From assembly GCA_017456895.1 (NCBI GenBank), contig JAFTIN010000011.1, positions 1 through 64,000 of the forward strand: a stretch of 64,000 bases of DNA, in the 5' to 3' direction. The notes under the pieces were generated by a model that saw nothing but the letters and a program-made list of their open reading frames with translations, had not been told where the DNA came from and did not search any database. Origin of the DNA: Clostridia bacterium. GTDB lineage: Bacteria > Bacillota > Clostridia > Oscillospirales > CAG-272. A program made the translations under genes and the position numbers. Positions 51,378 through 61,649 of the stretch are shown here, piece by piece (positions within the stretch are counted from its first letter, which is position 1; each line of letters opens with the position of its first letter).

Positions 51378-52433
51378 TTACTTTTTAAAAGCCGTCTGAT
51401 CGCAATATATACATTTGCCATCCTTGTACAGCTTTTTTATGCCTCTTTCGGTGAGAGAAAGGCAATGGGGGTTTCTGCACTCGAGCGTGTCATCCTCTTC
51501 GCCGTCGGTGCGCCTGTCATCAATACCTTTGGTATCAAGCAGCTTTAGTATAAGCGCCATTCTTATGTATCTTCCAAGAGCCGCCTGTTCAAAGTAATGC
51601 GCCCTCGGATCGTCGTCAACATCGACGCTTATCTCGTTCACTCTGGGGAGGGGATGGAGTATGGAAAGTGAGGTTTTTGCATACTTAAGTTTGCTTAAGT
51701 TGAGTATATAGCTATCCTTGAGTCGCTCGTATTCGTCGCGATCATGGAACCTCTCGGCCTGTATTCTCGTCATATAGAGAATGTCGAGGGAGGGAATAGC
51801 CTCCTCAAGGTTGACAGTCTCGACATAGTTTCCGCTCTTTAAGAACTCCTCCTTGACGTAGTCGGGGAGCTTGAGCTCGTCGGGAGCAATAAGAACGAAG
51901 CGTACGTTCTCGTATCTTGACATAGCTGCTATAAGCGAATGAACCGTTCTGCCGTACTTGAGGTCGCCGCAGATACCCACGGTGAGATCGTTGAACCTTC
52001 CTGATTTGCGCTTTATGGTAATAAGATCGGTCAAGGTCTGTGTGGGGTGATAATGTCCGCCGTCGCCTGCGTTGATGATGGGCACGGTCGCGACTCTCGA
52101 CGCAGCAATGGGGGCGCCCTCCTTCGGGTGGCGCATAGCGATAATATCCGAGTATGCGGATACCATACGTATTGTGTCCTGTACCGTTTCGCCCTTTGCG
52201 GTTGATGAGGATGCGGCGTTGTCAAAGCCGAGCACTTGTCCGCCCAGCGACATCATAGCAGAGGTGAATGACAGTCTCGTTCTCGTCGACGGCTCAAAAA
52301 AGAGTGTGCCGAGTATCTTACCGTGACAGACATCGCGGTATTTATCCGGGTCATCAATAATATCGTTTGCGACAGCTATTAGTTCGTCGAGCTCCTCGGT
52401 GGAAAAATCGAGGATATCAATAAGGTTTCTCAT
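51378..52433 (-). CDS. pyrB: Aspartate carbamoyltransferase with PyrI-type zinc module
   Basis: 351 residues. The catalytic chain occupies 1-305: [12 protein letters not shown] (Ser49-Thr50-Arg51-Thr52-Arg53), HPLPR, and [12 protein letters not shown]. The last 35 residues read C319-x4-C324 and C341-x2-C344, the spacing of the zinc domain of the regulatory chain PyrI. The nucleotide-binding N-terminal part of PyrI is absent, and no separate pyrI is in the operon. The module may glue catalytic trimers without allosteric control by CTP/ATP. Last gene of the operon, start overlapping the pyrE stop. Confidence 0.94.
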   Translation of the reverse strand: MRNLIDILDFSTEELDELIAVANDIIDDPDKYRDVCHGKILGTLFFEPSTRTRLSFTSAMMSLGGQVLGFDNAASSSTAKGETVQDTIRMVSAYSDIIAMRHPKEGAPIAASRVATVPIINAGDGGHYHPTQTLTDLITIKRKSGRFNDLTVGICGDLKYGRTVHSLIAAMSRYENVRFVLIAPDELKLPDYVKEEFLKSGNYVETVNLEEAIPSLDILYMTRIQAERFHDRDEYERLKDSYILNLSKLKYAKTSLSILHPLPRVNEISVDVDDDPRAHYFEQAALGRYIRMALILKLLDTKGIDDRRTDGEEDDTLECRNPHCLSLTERGIKKLYKDGKCIYCDQTAFKK

Positions 52434-53089
52434 TACGCCTTTGCTCCGTTGATCTCGAGGTACTTCTTGATGCGGTCCACGTTCTCGCGGTTCTTTTCAT
52501 CCTCCTCAAGATACTCGATTATATCATATACGTCAACTACGGAGTATACGGGGAAGCCGAACTCCTCGCCTACCTCTGCCATAGCCGACTTCTCGGTCTT
52601 GCCCTTTTCCTTGCGATCAACCATAACGAAGGTGGCGATCACTTTGGTATCCTTGAGAGATGAGAGAATCTCCATGCTCTCGCGAATGGCAGTGCCCGCG
52701 GTGATAACGTCTTCAACGATTACGATATTTTCACCGGCCTTTGGGGTGTAGCCTACGAAGATACCTCCCTCGCCGTGATCCTTTGCTTCCTTTCTGTTAA
52801 AGAAGAAGGGAAGATCAAGGCCTTCCTTTGCCAGGGCTACAGCGCTCGATACCGCGATAGAGATTCCCTTGTATGCGGGACCGTAGAGCACAGCCTTGGT
52901 ATCACCGAGCTTTTCTTTATACGCTCTTGCGTAGAACTCGCCGAGCTTTGAGATCTGCTCGCCGGTTTTAATATCGCCTGCATTGATAAAGTAGGGTATC
53001 TTTCTGCCGCTCTTTGCGGTGAAGTCGCCAAACTTGAGAACGCCTGCGCCCTCAAGGAACTTTATAAATTCTCTTTTATATCCTTCCAT
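52433..53089 (-). CDS. pyrE: Orotate phosphoribosyltransferase
   Basis: 218 residues. The PRPP-binding motif is [16 protein letters not shown]; the flexible loop [10 protein letters not shown] carries the catalytic Lys and His. It joins orotate and PRPP to give OMP. It touches pyrB (one base shared) and follows the SGNH gene by 26 bases. Confidence 0.95.
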   Translation of the reverse strand: MEGYKREFIKFLEGAGVLKFGDFTAKSGRKIPYFINAGDIKTGEQISKLGEFYARAYKEKLGDTKAVLYGPAYKGISIAVSSAVALAKEGLDLPFFFNRKEAKDHGEGGIFVGYTPKAGENIVIVEDVITAGTAIRESMEILSSLKDTKVIATFVMVDRKEKGKTEKSAMAEVGEEFGFPVYSVVDVYDIIEYLEEDEKNRENVDRIKKYLEINGAKA

Positions 53090-53115
53090 TTTCAGGTCTC
53101 CTTTTGAATTTTATT

Positions 53116-53733
53116 TCACACGGGTGCGCCGATAATCGAGGTTTTCTTTGCCTCATAGCCCGTCTTTTCGGTGTACTCGAGCTTTTCGGCCTCTTTTCTG
53201 ATGACAGCCTCTACCATATCCGTCGCAAGAGATATTCCATCCTCGGAAAGGTGGATCAGGTCGTCGGATATGTACCTGTATACGTCATTTGAGAGAGGTG
53301 TGTAGAGGTCGTTTATCACAACTCCCATTTCCATAAGCTTAGGCACCAGCGCGTTGTTGTACGCCTCTATCACTGAATTTTTGTTGTGTGGATTTTCCGG
53401 TCTCACGGGTGTGGTCGTCGCAAATATCACGGTGGTGGCCCTTTGCTTTAAGAGTCTTGCCAAGCGGATCATAATATCCACGTATTCATCTATAGGAGTA
53501 AACGCGCCGTCTCCAAACAGCTCGCAGACGTCCCACAAACCGTTGTTCCAGTGTATTATATCCGCGCCCTTTATTCCCTCCTGCCAGTCCCAAAGACCGC
53601 GCAGGGTATATTTAGCGAAACGGCAGTTGTCGGCCGGCTGCCATATCTCGTATTCGTTGGAAAGACGGTTGCTCACGGGGGTGCCGTATCCAATCTGCCT
53701 TATAGAGTCGCCGATAAGAACTATTTTTTTCAT
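53116..53733 (-). CDS. SGNH/GDSL-like hydrolase inside the pyr operon
   Basis: 205 residues. Block I GDSIRQIGYG holds the nucleophile Ser; block III has HWNNGLWD, with Asn in the oxyanion place; block V DLIHLSEDG holds the Asp-x-x-His pair. No signal peptide, so it should act in the cytoplasm as an esterase or deacetylase. It lies between pyrF and pyrE in the same direction with gaps of 5 and 26 bases, so it is part of the transcript. No pyrimidine role is known for such a gene. Confidence 0.8.
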   Translation of the reverse strand: MKKIVLIGDSIRQIGYGTPVSNRLSNEYEIWQPADNCRFAKYTLRGLWDWQEGIKGADIIHWNNGLWDVCELFGDGAFTPIDEYVDIMIRLARLLKQRATTVIFATTTPVRPENPHNKNSVIEAYNNALVPKLMEMGVVINDLYTPLSNDVYRYISDDLIHLSEDGISLATDMVEAVIRKEAEKLEYTEKTGYEAKKTSIIGAPV

Positions 53734-53738
53734 ACCGT

Positions 53739-54437
53739 TTATCCTATAAATTCACGGCAGCATCTTTCGTATGCCGCAACTGGATCCGCCGCCGCGGTGA
53801 TAGGTCTGCCAACTACGATGTAATCCGAGCCGAGCTCCTTTGCTCTTTCCGGGGTGGTAACTCTTACCTGGTCACCGACGTCACCGTCGGCAAATCTTAC
53901 GCCGGGTGTTACGGTGACGAAATCCTTGCCGCATCTGTCGTGCACCTTACCTGCCTCGAGAGGAGCGCATACTACACCGTCAAGTCCTGCGAGCTTCGCG
54001 TTGGATGCATAGTGCATTACTACCTCGTCGAGAGGCTCCTTGATGAGTAGGTCGTTTTCCATTCTCTCCTGACTGGTGGAGGTGAGCTGGGTTACAGCGA
54101 TAAGCAAGGGGCGTGTGCCGTCGGGACGTGTCAGACCCTCAAGAGCAGCCTCCATCATAGCCACTGTGCCCGACGCGTGCAGGTTCGTCATATCGACGTC
54201 GAGCTTTGAGAGGACCGCCATACTCTTCTTTACGGTGTTGGGTATATCGTGGAGCTTGAGGTCGAGGAAGATCTTGTGTCCGCGAGCCTTGATCTCTTTT
54301 ACGATAGAGGGACCCTCTGCATAGTACAGCTCCATTCCTATCTTTACGAAGGGCTTCTTTCCTTCAAACTTATCGAGAAACTTAAAGGTTTCCTCCGCGC
54401 TTGCAAAGTCGCAAGCAATAATTACGTCTCTTCCCAT
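53739..54437 (-). CDS. pyrF: Orotidine 5'-phosphate decarboxylase
   Basis: 232 residues. ACDFASAEE at the N-terminus, then the catalytic Lys-Asp-Lys array in [14 protein letters not shown], and TPGVRFA with the phosphate loop VVGRPITAA. It decarboxylates OMP to UMP. One base overlaps pyrD. Confidence 0.95.
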   Translation of the reverse strand: MGRDVIIACDFASAEETFKFLDKFEGKKPFVKIGMELYYAEGPSIVKEIKARGHKIFLDLKLHDIPNTVKKSMAVLSKLDVDMTNLHASGTVAMMEAALEGLTRPDGTRPLLIAVTQLTSTSQERMENDLLIKEPLDEVVMHYASNAKLAGLDGVVCAPLEAGKVHDRCGKDFVTVTPGVRFADGDVGDQVRVTTPERAKELGSDYIVVGRPITAAADPVAAYERCCREFIG

Positions 54438-55348
54438 TAGTGTGCGCCTCCTATTATTTCTTCAAGTGATTTGATTCCGTACTTTTCCATTACACGGGGC
54501 AGGTCGAGGATTATATCTCTTGACGCGTAGGGGTTGACGAGATTTGCCGCTCCGACCTCAACGGCGGTAGCGCCCGCGAGCATAAGCTCGATCACGTCCT
54601 CGGCGTTTGATACGCCGCCCATGCCTACTATCGGAATATTCACTGCGTCGTAGACCTGATATATCATTCTTACAGCGACCGGCTTGATCGCAGGACCGGA
54701 GAAGCCACCGGTTTTGTTAGCGATGATAGGCCTTCTGGTCTTAAGGCTGATTCTCATACCCATAAGAGTGTTGATAAGACTGACACCGTCAGCTCCGCCC
54801 TCCTCACACGCTTTTGCTATTGACACGATGTCGGTAACGTTGGGGGAGAGCTTAATGATTATCGGCTTTTTTGTCACGTCCCTGACCGCGCGTGTCACCG
54901 TCTCTGCCATCTTTGGCGAGGTGCCAAAGCTCATTCCTCCGCCGTGAACGTTGGGGCAGGAGATATTGATCTCAAACCAGCCGATGTCCTCTACCGTGTC
55001 GAGTTTTCTCACTGTTTCTACGTACTCCTCAAGCGAGAAGCCGGATACGTTTGCCATAGAGGGCTTACGGAAGACCTCTCTTAACTTCGGCAGCTCGGTC
55101 TTTATGACCTTGTCCACCCCGGGGTTTTGAAGACCTACCGCGTTTAGCATACCGGAGTCACACTCCGCGATTCTCGGACAGGGGTTGCCGAAACGTGGCT
55201 CAAGCGTAGTTCCCTTGAAGGAGAGAGAGCCGAGTATGTTGATGTCGTATAGCTCGGCGAACTCATAGCCAAAACCAAAAGTTCCGCTGGCAGGGATAAT
55301 CGGGTTATCAAGCTCAATACCGCAGAGCTTTACCTTTGTGTTTACCAT
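54437..55348 (-). CDS. pyrD: Dihydroorotate dehydrogenase B, catalytic subunit
   Basis: 303 residues with ATG at 55348 after AAGGAGG; the frame is open upstream inside pyr[23 protein letters not shown], and [15 protein letters not shown] with the catalytic Cys of class 1B, then [23 protein letters not shown] for FMN phosphate. It works with PyrK as an NAD-linked PyrD-PyrK complex. It overlaps pyrK by 7 bases. Confidence 0.95.
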   Translation of the reverse strand: MVNTKVKLCGIELDNPIIPASGTFGFGYEFAELYDINILGSLSFKGTTLEPRFGNPCPRIAECDSGMLNAVGLQNPGVDKVIKTELPKLREVFRKPSMANVSGFSLEEYVETVRKLDTVEDIGWFEINISCPNVHGGGMSFGTSPKMAETVTRAVRDVTKKPIIIKLSPNVTDIVSIAKACEEGGADGVSLINTLMGMRISLKTRRPIIANKTGGFSGPAIKPVAVRMIYQVYDAVNIPIVGMGGVSNAEDVIELMLAGATAVEVGAANLVNPYASRDIILDLPRVMEKYGIKSLEEIIGGAH

Positions 55349-56073
55349 ATTATCTCCTCCTTCTCGAGTACGGGGCCGTCTCTGCATATACGCTTGTTGC
55401 CATACTTAGTCTTGCACGTACAACCCATACAGGCGCCAAAGCCGCAACCCATTCTCTCCTCGAAGCTGAACTCGCCCGAGGTCTCTGTCTTGTTGTATAC
55501 TGCCTTGAGCATAGGCTCGGGACCGCAGGTGTAAAAGTAGGTGTACTGAAGATCATCCATAGCGTCGGTGACGAAGCCCTTGACACCGTAGGAGCCGTCT
55601 TGAGTGGTGACGATCACCTGAAGCCCAAGCGCCTCAAACTCCTCCTTAAAGAAGACCTCATCTGCCTTGCCAAAGCCGAGGATGACCGTAGGTCTCTTTC
55701 CTTCCTTGACGAGCTCTCTTGCGAGCAGGTACATAGGAGGCACACCCGCGCCTCCGCCGATGAGCAGGGGCCTGTCACCGGACTTACTAAGATCGTATCC
55801 GTTGCCGAGTCCGGTGAGGGTGAGCCATTTTTCTCCCGTGGGAGCGGCAGCCATCTTTTCGGTGCCTACACCCACTACTTTGTAAATTATAGTTAACTTA
55901 TTTCCCTCTACATCACAAACCGAGATAGGTCTCCTCAAATACAGACCGTCAAGTTTTATGTTGACAAACTGCCCTGGAGCAGTGATGTCGGAGGTGTCGC
56001 CCTCAAGCACAGAGAGATATGTGTTATGGGCTATCCTTTTATTTTCAACAACTGTAAATTGCGTGTCCTTCAT
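55342..56073 (-). CDS. pyrK: Dihydroorotate dehydrogenase electron transfer subunit
   Basis: 243 residues. FAD-binding YLRRPISVCD, NAD-binding GGGAGVPPMYLLA and the 2Fe-2S Cys set in ERMGCGFGACMGCTCKT. It passes electrons from PyrD to NAD+. Sits between carB and pyrD with short spacing. Confidence 0.95.
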   Translation of the reverse strand: MKDTQFTVVENKRIAHNTYLSVLEGDTSDITAPGQFVNIKLDGLYLRRPISVCDVEGNKLTIIYKVVGVGTEKMAAAPTGEKWLTLTGLGNGYDLSKSGDRPLLIGGGAGVPPMYLLARELVKEGKRPTVILGFGKADEVFFKEEFEALGLQVIVTTQDGSYGVKGFVTDAMDDLQYTYFYTCGPEPMLKAVYNKTETSGEFSFEERMGCGFGACMGCTCKTKYGNKRICRDGPVLEKEEIIW

Positions 56074-56082
56074 TTTCTCTCC

Positions 56083-59000
56083 TTAGCTGTCAATGGTGGA
56101 GATGGTGATGGTGATATCCTCAAGCACGTCAAGCAGAACTCTTACCGTGTCAAGAGAGGTGAACATTGTTGTGTTGGTCTCTACGGCAAGGCTTCTGATC
56201 TCGTGACCGTCCTTCTGTGAGTCGGTGGAGTCGAGTCTTGAAGTGTTGATGACGTAGGCGATATGACCCTGCCTTATGGCCTCGGGGATATCGTTTGAGC
56301 CCTCGCTGATCTTCTTTTTGATCCTTGTTCTTATGCCGTGCTCCTTAAGGTACATAGCCGTACCGCGGGTAGCCTCGATATTAAAGCCGAGGTTGTAGAA
56401 GCGTCTGATAAGCGGCAGAGCCTCCTCCTTGTCCGAGTCTGCGAGAGTTACGAACACCGTGCCGTAGTTCTGTACGGTCATGCCCGAAGCCTGCAGAGCC
56501 TTGTAGAATGCGCGGTAGAGGTCGTCGTCATAACCTATAGCCTCGCCCGTGGATTTCATCTCGGGGGAGAGGTAGGCATCAATACCGTTGATCTTCTTAT
56601 AGGAGAACACGGGTACCTTACAGTACCATCTCTTCTTTTCCTCGGGGTAGAGATCGAAGATTCCGAGCTCCTTTAATGACTTGCCGAGAATGACCTCGGT
56701 CGCTATATCCGCGAGACTGTAGCCCGTCGCCTTCGAGAGGAAGGGAACGGTTCTCGAGGAACGGGGGTTGACCTCTATGATATATACGTCTTCCTTGTCG
56801 TCGACGATAAACTGTATGTTGAAAAGACCGATAATGCCTATACCGAGGCCGAGTGCCTTTGAGTAGGAGAGTATCTTACCCTTGACCTTGTTGGATATTG
56901 AGTAGGCGGGATAAACGCTGATGGAGTCGCCGGAGTGTACGCCCGTACGCTCTACAAGCTCCATAATGCCCGCTACGAACACGTCGCGACCGTCACAGAT
57001 GGCGTCGACCTCAACCTCTTTACCCTGGATGTAGTGGTCAACGAGCACGGGCTTGTCCTCGTCGATCTCAACCGCGGTCTTAAGGTAGTTTCTGAGCTGC
57101 TCCTCGTTGCCGACGAGCTGCATAGCGCGTCCTCCGAGAACGAAGCTCGGGCGCACGAGTACGGGGTATCCGACTTCCTTTGCTACCTTGACACCGTCCT
57201 CGATCTTGGTCACCGCCTGTCCCTTGGGCTGCGGTATACTGAGCCTCTCGAGTATCTTCTCGAACGTGTCGCGGTTTTCCGCTCTGTCTATAGCCTCGCA
57301 GTCGGTGCCTATGATCTTTACACCGCGCTTTGCTAACGGCTCTGCGAGGTTGATCGCGGTCTGACCGCCGAGGGATGCGATGACTCCGTCGGGCTTCTCA
57401 AAATCGATGACGTTCATTACGTCCTCAACCGTGAGCGGCTCAAAGTAGAGCTTGTCCGCAGTGGTGTAGTCGGTGGATACCGTCTCGGGATTGTTGTTTA
57501 TGATGATGGCCTCGTAGCCACAGTTACGAATAGTGTTTACAGCGTGCACGGTTGAGTAGTCGAACTCAACGCCTTGACCGATACGTATCGGACCTGCGCC
57601 GAGAACAAGCACCTTCTTCCTGTTCGTGAGCACGGACTGATTTTCACCTGTGTAGGAGGAGTAGAAGTAGGGGATGTATGCACCTGCGTGCGCGGTATCT
57701 ACCATACGGAAGGTGGGGATGATCCCGTTAGTCTTTCTCACGTCGACGACGTCAAGCTCGGTGGTGCCCCACAGCTTTGCCACGTATTTATCCGAGAAGC
57801 CCATTTCCTTCGCTTTTTTCAACACGGTAGGGGACTTAGGTGCTTTTTTGAGCTCCTTCTCCATATCGGTTATCTTCTTGAAGGACTTGAGGAAATACTC
57901 GGTTATGGCGGTTATCTCGTGAAGCTCCTTGGTGGTGTGTCCGCGGCGCAGAAGCTCTGCTATACCGAAGGCGTTGTCGTCGTGGAACTCCCTTATGTAT
58001 TCGATTATGACCTTATCCTCCATAGAGTCGAACTTCGACATATGAAGGTGGCAGATGCCTATTTCAAGAGATCTTACCGACTTCAAGATACACTCCTCGA
58101 GGTTGGAGCCTATACCCATACACTCGCCTGTAGCCTTCATTTGAGTACCGAGCTTGTTGGGTACGGAGGTGAACTTGTCGAAGGGGAATCTCGGGAACTT
58201 GGCTACGATATAGTCAAGGCGGGGCTCGTTGATTGCGGGCGCTCCGGATACCTCGATCTCGTCAAGAGTCATACCCACCGCTATCTTTGCGGTTACCCTC
58301 GCGATGGGGAAGCCGGAGGCCTTGGAGGCCAGGGCGGAGGAACGGGATACTCTCGGGTTGACCTCGATGAGGTAGTATTCCGAGGAGTCGGGGTTTAAGG
58401 CGAACTGTACGTTACAGCCACCTTCTATCTTCAATTCTCTGATCAGCTTTATGGCGCTGTCGTTGAGCATTTTTTCATCCTTTTCGGAGAGCGTGAGTAT
58501 GGGAGCTACTACCATGGAGTCACCCGTGTGAACTCCCACGGGGTCGATGTTCTCCATTCCGCAGATGGTTATGGCGTTGTCCGCGCCGTCTCTCATAACC
58601 TCAAATTCTATCTCCTTGAAGCCCTTTACACTCTTTTCGACGAGGACCTGATGAACAGGAGATGCCGCAAGAGCGCCGACCGCGAGGTCGCGCAGCTCCT
58701 CCTCGGAGTATGCAAAGCCGCCGCCGGTACCTCCAAGGGTAAAGGCGGGACGCAGAACTACCGGGTAGCCGATACTATCCGCTGCCGCGACTGCCTCCTC
58801 AAGTGTGTTGGCTATGTCAGAGGGAATTACGGGCTCTCCTATGGATTCACACAACTGTTTAAAGAGCTCTCTGTCCTCGGCTCTCTCGATGCTCTCGCTG
58901 GAGGTACCGAGCAGCTCTACGCCGCTCTCCTTAAGAATGCCCTTCTTTTCGAGAAGCATAGCGAGGTTGAGTCCGGTCTGTCCGCCGATACCGGGAACTA

Positions 59001-59256
59001 TAGCGTCGGGTCTTTCGTATCTGATAATCTTTGCCACGTACTCGAGGGTGAGAGGCTCCATATACACCTTGTCCGCCACTGTGGTATCGGTCATTATTGT
59101 CGCGGGGTTAGAGTTAACGAGTATGACCTCGTAGCCCTCCTCCTTGAGCGCAAGACACGCCTGCGTGCCGGCGTAGTCAAACTCCGCCGCCTGACCGATA
59201 ACGATGGGGCCCGAGCCTATGATCATTATTCTTTTTAAGTCTTTTCTCTTGGCCAT
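56083..59256 (-). CDS. carB: Carbamoyl-phosphate synthase large subunit
   Basis: 1057 residues with ATG at 59256 after GGAGG (frame open upstream into pyrC). Two ATP-grasp halves (IGSGPIVIGQAAEFDY and LGAGPIRIGQGVEFDY), the oligomerisation domain and the C-terminal allosteric MGS-like domain (from about 935). It makes carbamoyl phosphate from bicarbonate, ATP and ammonia supplied by the CarA glutaminase. carA, which normally precedes it, is missing here; pyrC is in its place. Confidence 0.96.
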   Translation of the reverse strand: MAKRKDLKRIMIIGSGPIVIGQAAEFDYAGTQACLALKEEGYEVILVNSNPATIMTDTTVADKVYMEPLTLEYVAKIIRYERPDAIVPGIGGQTGLNLAMLLEKKGILKESGVELLGTSSESIERAEDRELFKQLCESIGEPVIPSDIANTLEEAVAAADSIGYPVVLRPAFTLGGTGGGFAYSEEELRDLAVGALAASPVHQVLVEKSVKGFKEIEFEVMRDGADNAITICGMENIDPVGVHTGDSMVVAPILTLSEKDEKMLNDSAIKLIRELKIEGGCNVQFALNPDSSEYYLIEVNPRVSRSSALASKASGFPIARVTAKIAVGMTLDEIEVSGAPAINEPRLDYIVAKFPRFPFDKFTSVPNKLGTQMKATGECMGIGSNLEECILKSVRSLEIGICHLHMSKFDSMEDKVIIEYIREFHDDNAFGIAELLRRGHTTKELHEITAITEYFLKSFKKITDMEKELKKAPKSPTVLKKAKEMGFSDKYVAKLWGTTELDVVDVRKTNGIIPTFRMVDTAHAGAYIPYFYSSYTGENQSVLTNRKKVLVLGAGPIRIGQGVEFDYSTVHAVNTIRNCGYEAIIINNNPETVSTDYTTADKLYFEPLTVEDVMNVIDFEKPDGVIASLGGQTAINLAEPLAKRGVKIIGTDCEAIDRAENRDTFEKILERLSIPQPKGQAVTKIEDGVKVAKEVGYPVLVRPSFVLGGRAMQLVGNEEQLRNYLKTAVEIDEDKPVLVDHYIQGKEVEVDAICDGRDVFVAGIMELVERTGVHSGDSISVYPAYSISNKVKGKILSYSKALGLGIGIIGLFNIQFIVDDKEDVYIIEVNPRSSRTVPFLSKATGYSLADIATEVILGKSLKELGIFDLYPEEKKRWYCKVPVFSYKKINGIDAYLSPEMKSTGEAIGYDDDLYRAFYKALQASGMTVQNYGTVFVTLADSDKEEALPLIRRFYNLGFNIEATRGTAMYLKEHGIRTRIKKKISEGSNDIPEAIRQGHIAYVINTSRLDSTDSQKDGHEIRSLAVETNTTMFTSLDTVRVLLDVLEDITITISTIDS

Positions 59257-59257
59257 T

Positions 59258-60532
59258 TTATTTTTCCTCCGAATTATTAACCGGTTTTGTGAGCCTATCG
59301 CTCTCATATACCGCCTTGCCGCCGTATACGGTCAGCAGGCATCTTCCAAAGACGCTCACGCCCTCAAAGGGAGTGCTCTTGCCCATGGATAAGAACTCCG
59401 CGGGATCGATCCTATATTCGTCCGAAAGATCGAATACGGTGAAGCCTACGTCACTCTTTATGTTGAATCTCTGTCTCGGTCTTACCGACAATAGATCGAT
59501 AAGCTCCTCGAGTGTGATAATTCCGGTTTTTACAAGATAGGTGTAGCATACGGGGAAGGCAGTTTCTATTCCGACGACTCCCATATTGCTTTTTTCGAGT
59601 CCGTGCGACTTTTCCTCTTCAGAGTGCGGTGCGTGATCCGTGGCTATCATATCCACCGTTCCGTCCTTAATTCCTTCGATCAAGGCGTCGCGGTCCTCCT
59701 TGCCTCTTATCGGAGGGTTCATCTTGAATCTGCCGTGCTCTCCTATATCCTTGTCACACATAGTGAGGTAGTGAGGTCCTGTCTCACACGTGACGTCGAC
59801 GCCCTCGCTCTTTGCGCGTCTGATTATCTCGACGCTCTCCTTTGCCGACACGTGGCAGACGTGGTATTTACATCCGCTCTTTTTCACCAGCTCGAGGTCG
59901 CGTGCTATCTGTCCGAACTCGCTCTCGGAGCATATACCCCGGTGACCGTGTGATCTTGCGTACTCTCCGTCGTGTATATATCCGCCGCGGAGCAGGGAAT
60001 TGTCCTCACAGTGAGCGACTATCATTTTATCAAGCTCGCGCGCTTTTTTCATAGCCTCGAGCATTAGCTCGTCACTCTGTATTCCTTTGCCGTCGTCCGA
60101 GTAGCCGATGACTGAGTTTTTCATACCCTCCATATCAGAGAGCTCTGCGCCGGCCTGATCCTTGGTTATGGTACCGTAAGGAAAGACGGCTATCACGGCG
60201 TCACGCTCGATCAGGTCTGTCTGTCTCTTCAGATTCTCCGGACAGTCGGGCGGCGGGATCAGGTTTGGCATAGTACAAACCGCGGTATAGCCTCCTCGTG
60301 CGGATGCAAGAGAGCCTGTCTTAATCGTTTCTTTATAAGAAAAACCCGGTTCTCTGAAATGCACGTGAACATCACAGAAACCGGGAAGAATAGCAATATT
60401 ATTAAATACGGGAAGATCAACACGGGATACGTCACCCGTGAAAACAGAAAGGGAAGCGCCATCAAGAAGCATATCCTGCTTTTTGAATCCGCCGTTTGTA
60501 TATACGTTAGCGTTTCTGAACAAAGCCTTCAT
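59258..60532 (-). CDS. pyrC: Dihydroorotase
   Basis: 424 residues of the amidohydrolase superfamily, class I. Metal-binding FCDVHVHFREPGFSYKET, GGYTAVCTMPN, HCED, HVCHVSAKE and the catalytic Asp in DMIATDHAPHSEEEK. It closes carbamoyl aspartate to dihydroorotate. First gene of the operon; a GAGGAAGGA site precedes the ATG. Confidence 0.95.
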   Translation of the reverse strand: MKALFRNANVYTNGGFKKQDMLLDGASLSVFTGDVSRVDLPVFNNIAILPGFCDVHVHFREPGFSYKETIKTGSLASARGGYTAVCTMPNLIPPPDCPENLKRQTDLIERDAVIAVFPYGTITKDQAGAELSDMEGMKNSVIGYSDDGKGIQSDELMLEAMKKARELDKMIVAHCEDNSLLRGGYIHDGEYARSHGHRGICSESEFGQIARDLELVKKSGCKYHVCHVSAKESVEIIRRAKSEGVDVTCETGPHYLTMCDKDIGEHGRFKMNPPIRGKEDRDALIEGIKDGTVDMIATDHAPHSEEEKSHGLEKSNMGVVGIETAFPVCYTYLVKTGIITLEELIDLLSVRPRQRFNIKSDVGFTVFDLSDEYRIDPAEFLSMGKSTPFEGVSVFGRCLLTVYGGKAVYESDRLTKPVNNSEEK

Positions 60533-60565
60533 AACGTGTCCTTCCTCGTTAAATCTTTTCTACTT

Positions 60566-60594
60566 ATTTTAACACATGCGCGTACGTTTGTCAA
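60566..60594 (-). promoter_or_regulatory. Promoter of the pyr operon
   Basis: On the minus strand TTGACA (60594-60589), 17 bases, TAAAAT (60571-60566). Transcription should begin near 60559, leaving a leader of only about 27 bases, so PyrR-type attenuation is not possible here. Confidence 0.82.
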
Positions 60595-60694
60595 GTGACA
60601 ATAATGGATAAAAAAGCGCTAAAGTAATACCATTATTTGTGTATTGTATATCACGTCCGGCGGAATAATCGGAAAACTCGCTCTGATATGCGTA

Positions 60695-60723
60695 TTGCAT
60701 TTTATTCTGAAATGTGGTAAAAT
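60695..60723 (+). promoter_or_regulatory. Promoter of the radical SAM gene
   Basis: TTGCAT (60695-60700), 17 bases, TAAAAT (60718-60723). AAAGGAG precedes the GTG start at 60747. Confidence 0.7.
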
Positions 60724-60746
60724 GAAAAAAAGAAAGGAGACGCACC

Positions 60747-61643
60747 GTGCTATACAACAATCTTTCGTCATATTTGAAAAGTAAATACGGGAAGAGACTG
60801 TCAAAGATATGTATTGACGGTGGCTTCGGCTGTCCCAATAGGGACGGTAAATGCGGCACTGGTGGGTGCATATACTGTGGTGAAAGAGGAGCAGGCGAGC
60901 ATATTAATGGTACCCCATCTATAGGCGAGCAGGTCGCAGAGCAGCTTAAGAGAGGAACCCCCGACTCTTTGTACATCGCGTATTTTCAGAATTTCACCAA
61001 CACCTATGCGCCCCTTGAGGTTTTAAAGGGAAGATATGACTCCGCGCTTATTGACGAGAGGATAACCGCGCTTGCCATAGGTACTCGCCCCGACTGTATA
61101 GACGAGGACGTCGCCAAGCTTATCGCTGGCTATAAGGAGAGGGTGGACGTCTGGGTGGAGCTTGGCCTGCAGACGGCATCCGACGTTACGGCAAAAGTGA
61201 TAAACAGAGGATATAACACAGAGGTCTACAGACGCGCCGCGGAATTGTTAACTTCACACGGTATCCCCTTTGTCACGCATATGATCATAGGCTTACCCGG
61301 TGAAAAGGAGGAGGATACGGACGCTACGGTCGACCTGATCAATGAATGCGGTTCTTGGGGAGTTAAGATACATTCCATCTACGTGATGGAAGGCACCGGT
61401 CTTGCTGATATGTACCGCAGGGGTGAATATCTTCCGCCATCGCAGGAGGAGTACACGAGTCTTGCAGCAAGAGCTATAGCAAGACTGAGGCCGGATATTA
61501 TCGTTCACCGTGTTACCGGGGATTGTCCCGAGGGGCTGCTTGTCGCGCCCCGGTGGAACAAAGATAAAAATGCCACGATCAATATGATAAGGCATAAACT
61601 CGAGGAGCGTGATCTTCGCCAAGGCTCGCTCTATAAAAAGTGA
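60747..61643 (+). CDS. TIGR01212-type radical SAM protein (YtqA-like)
   Basis: 298 residues starting with GTG (MLYNNLSSYLKSKYG). The cluster-binding motif CPNRDGKCGTGGCIYCGERGAGE is typical of TIGR01212 rather than the plain CxxxCxxC form. WVELGLQTASD, HMIIGLPGEKEEDTDAT and IHSIYVMEGT follow. Related to Elp3/HemN-like enzymes; YtqA is linked to tRNA wobble uridine modification in recent work as I recall, not certain. Monocistronic, closed by a terminator. Confidence 0.85.
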   Translation: MLYNNLSSYLKSKYGKRLSKICIDGGFGCPNRDGKCGTGGCIYCGERGAGEHINGTPSIGEQVAEQLKRGTPDSLYIAYFQNFTNTYAPLEVLKGRYDSALIDERITALAIGTRPDCIDEDVAKLIAGYKERVDVWVELGLQTASDVTAKVINRGYNTEVYRRAAELLTSHGIPFVTHMIIGLPGEKEEDTDATVDLINECGSWGVKIHSIYVMEGTGLADMYRRGEYLPPSQEEYTSLAARAIARLRPDIIVHRVTGDCPEGLLVAPRWNKDKNATINMIRHKLEERDLRQGSLYKK

Positions 61644-61649
61644 ATAAAA

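Noticed and set aside
57574..58398. Long plus-strand open frame opposite carB
   Set aside because: Overlaps the conserved carB coding sequence entirely and has no recognisable domain.
60533..60760. PyrR-binding attenuator ahead of pyrC
   Set aside because: The promoter is 34 bases from the start codon, leaving no space for an antiterminator/terminator pair.
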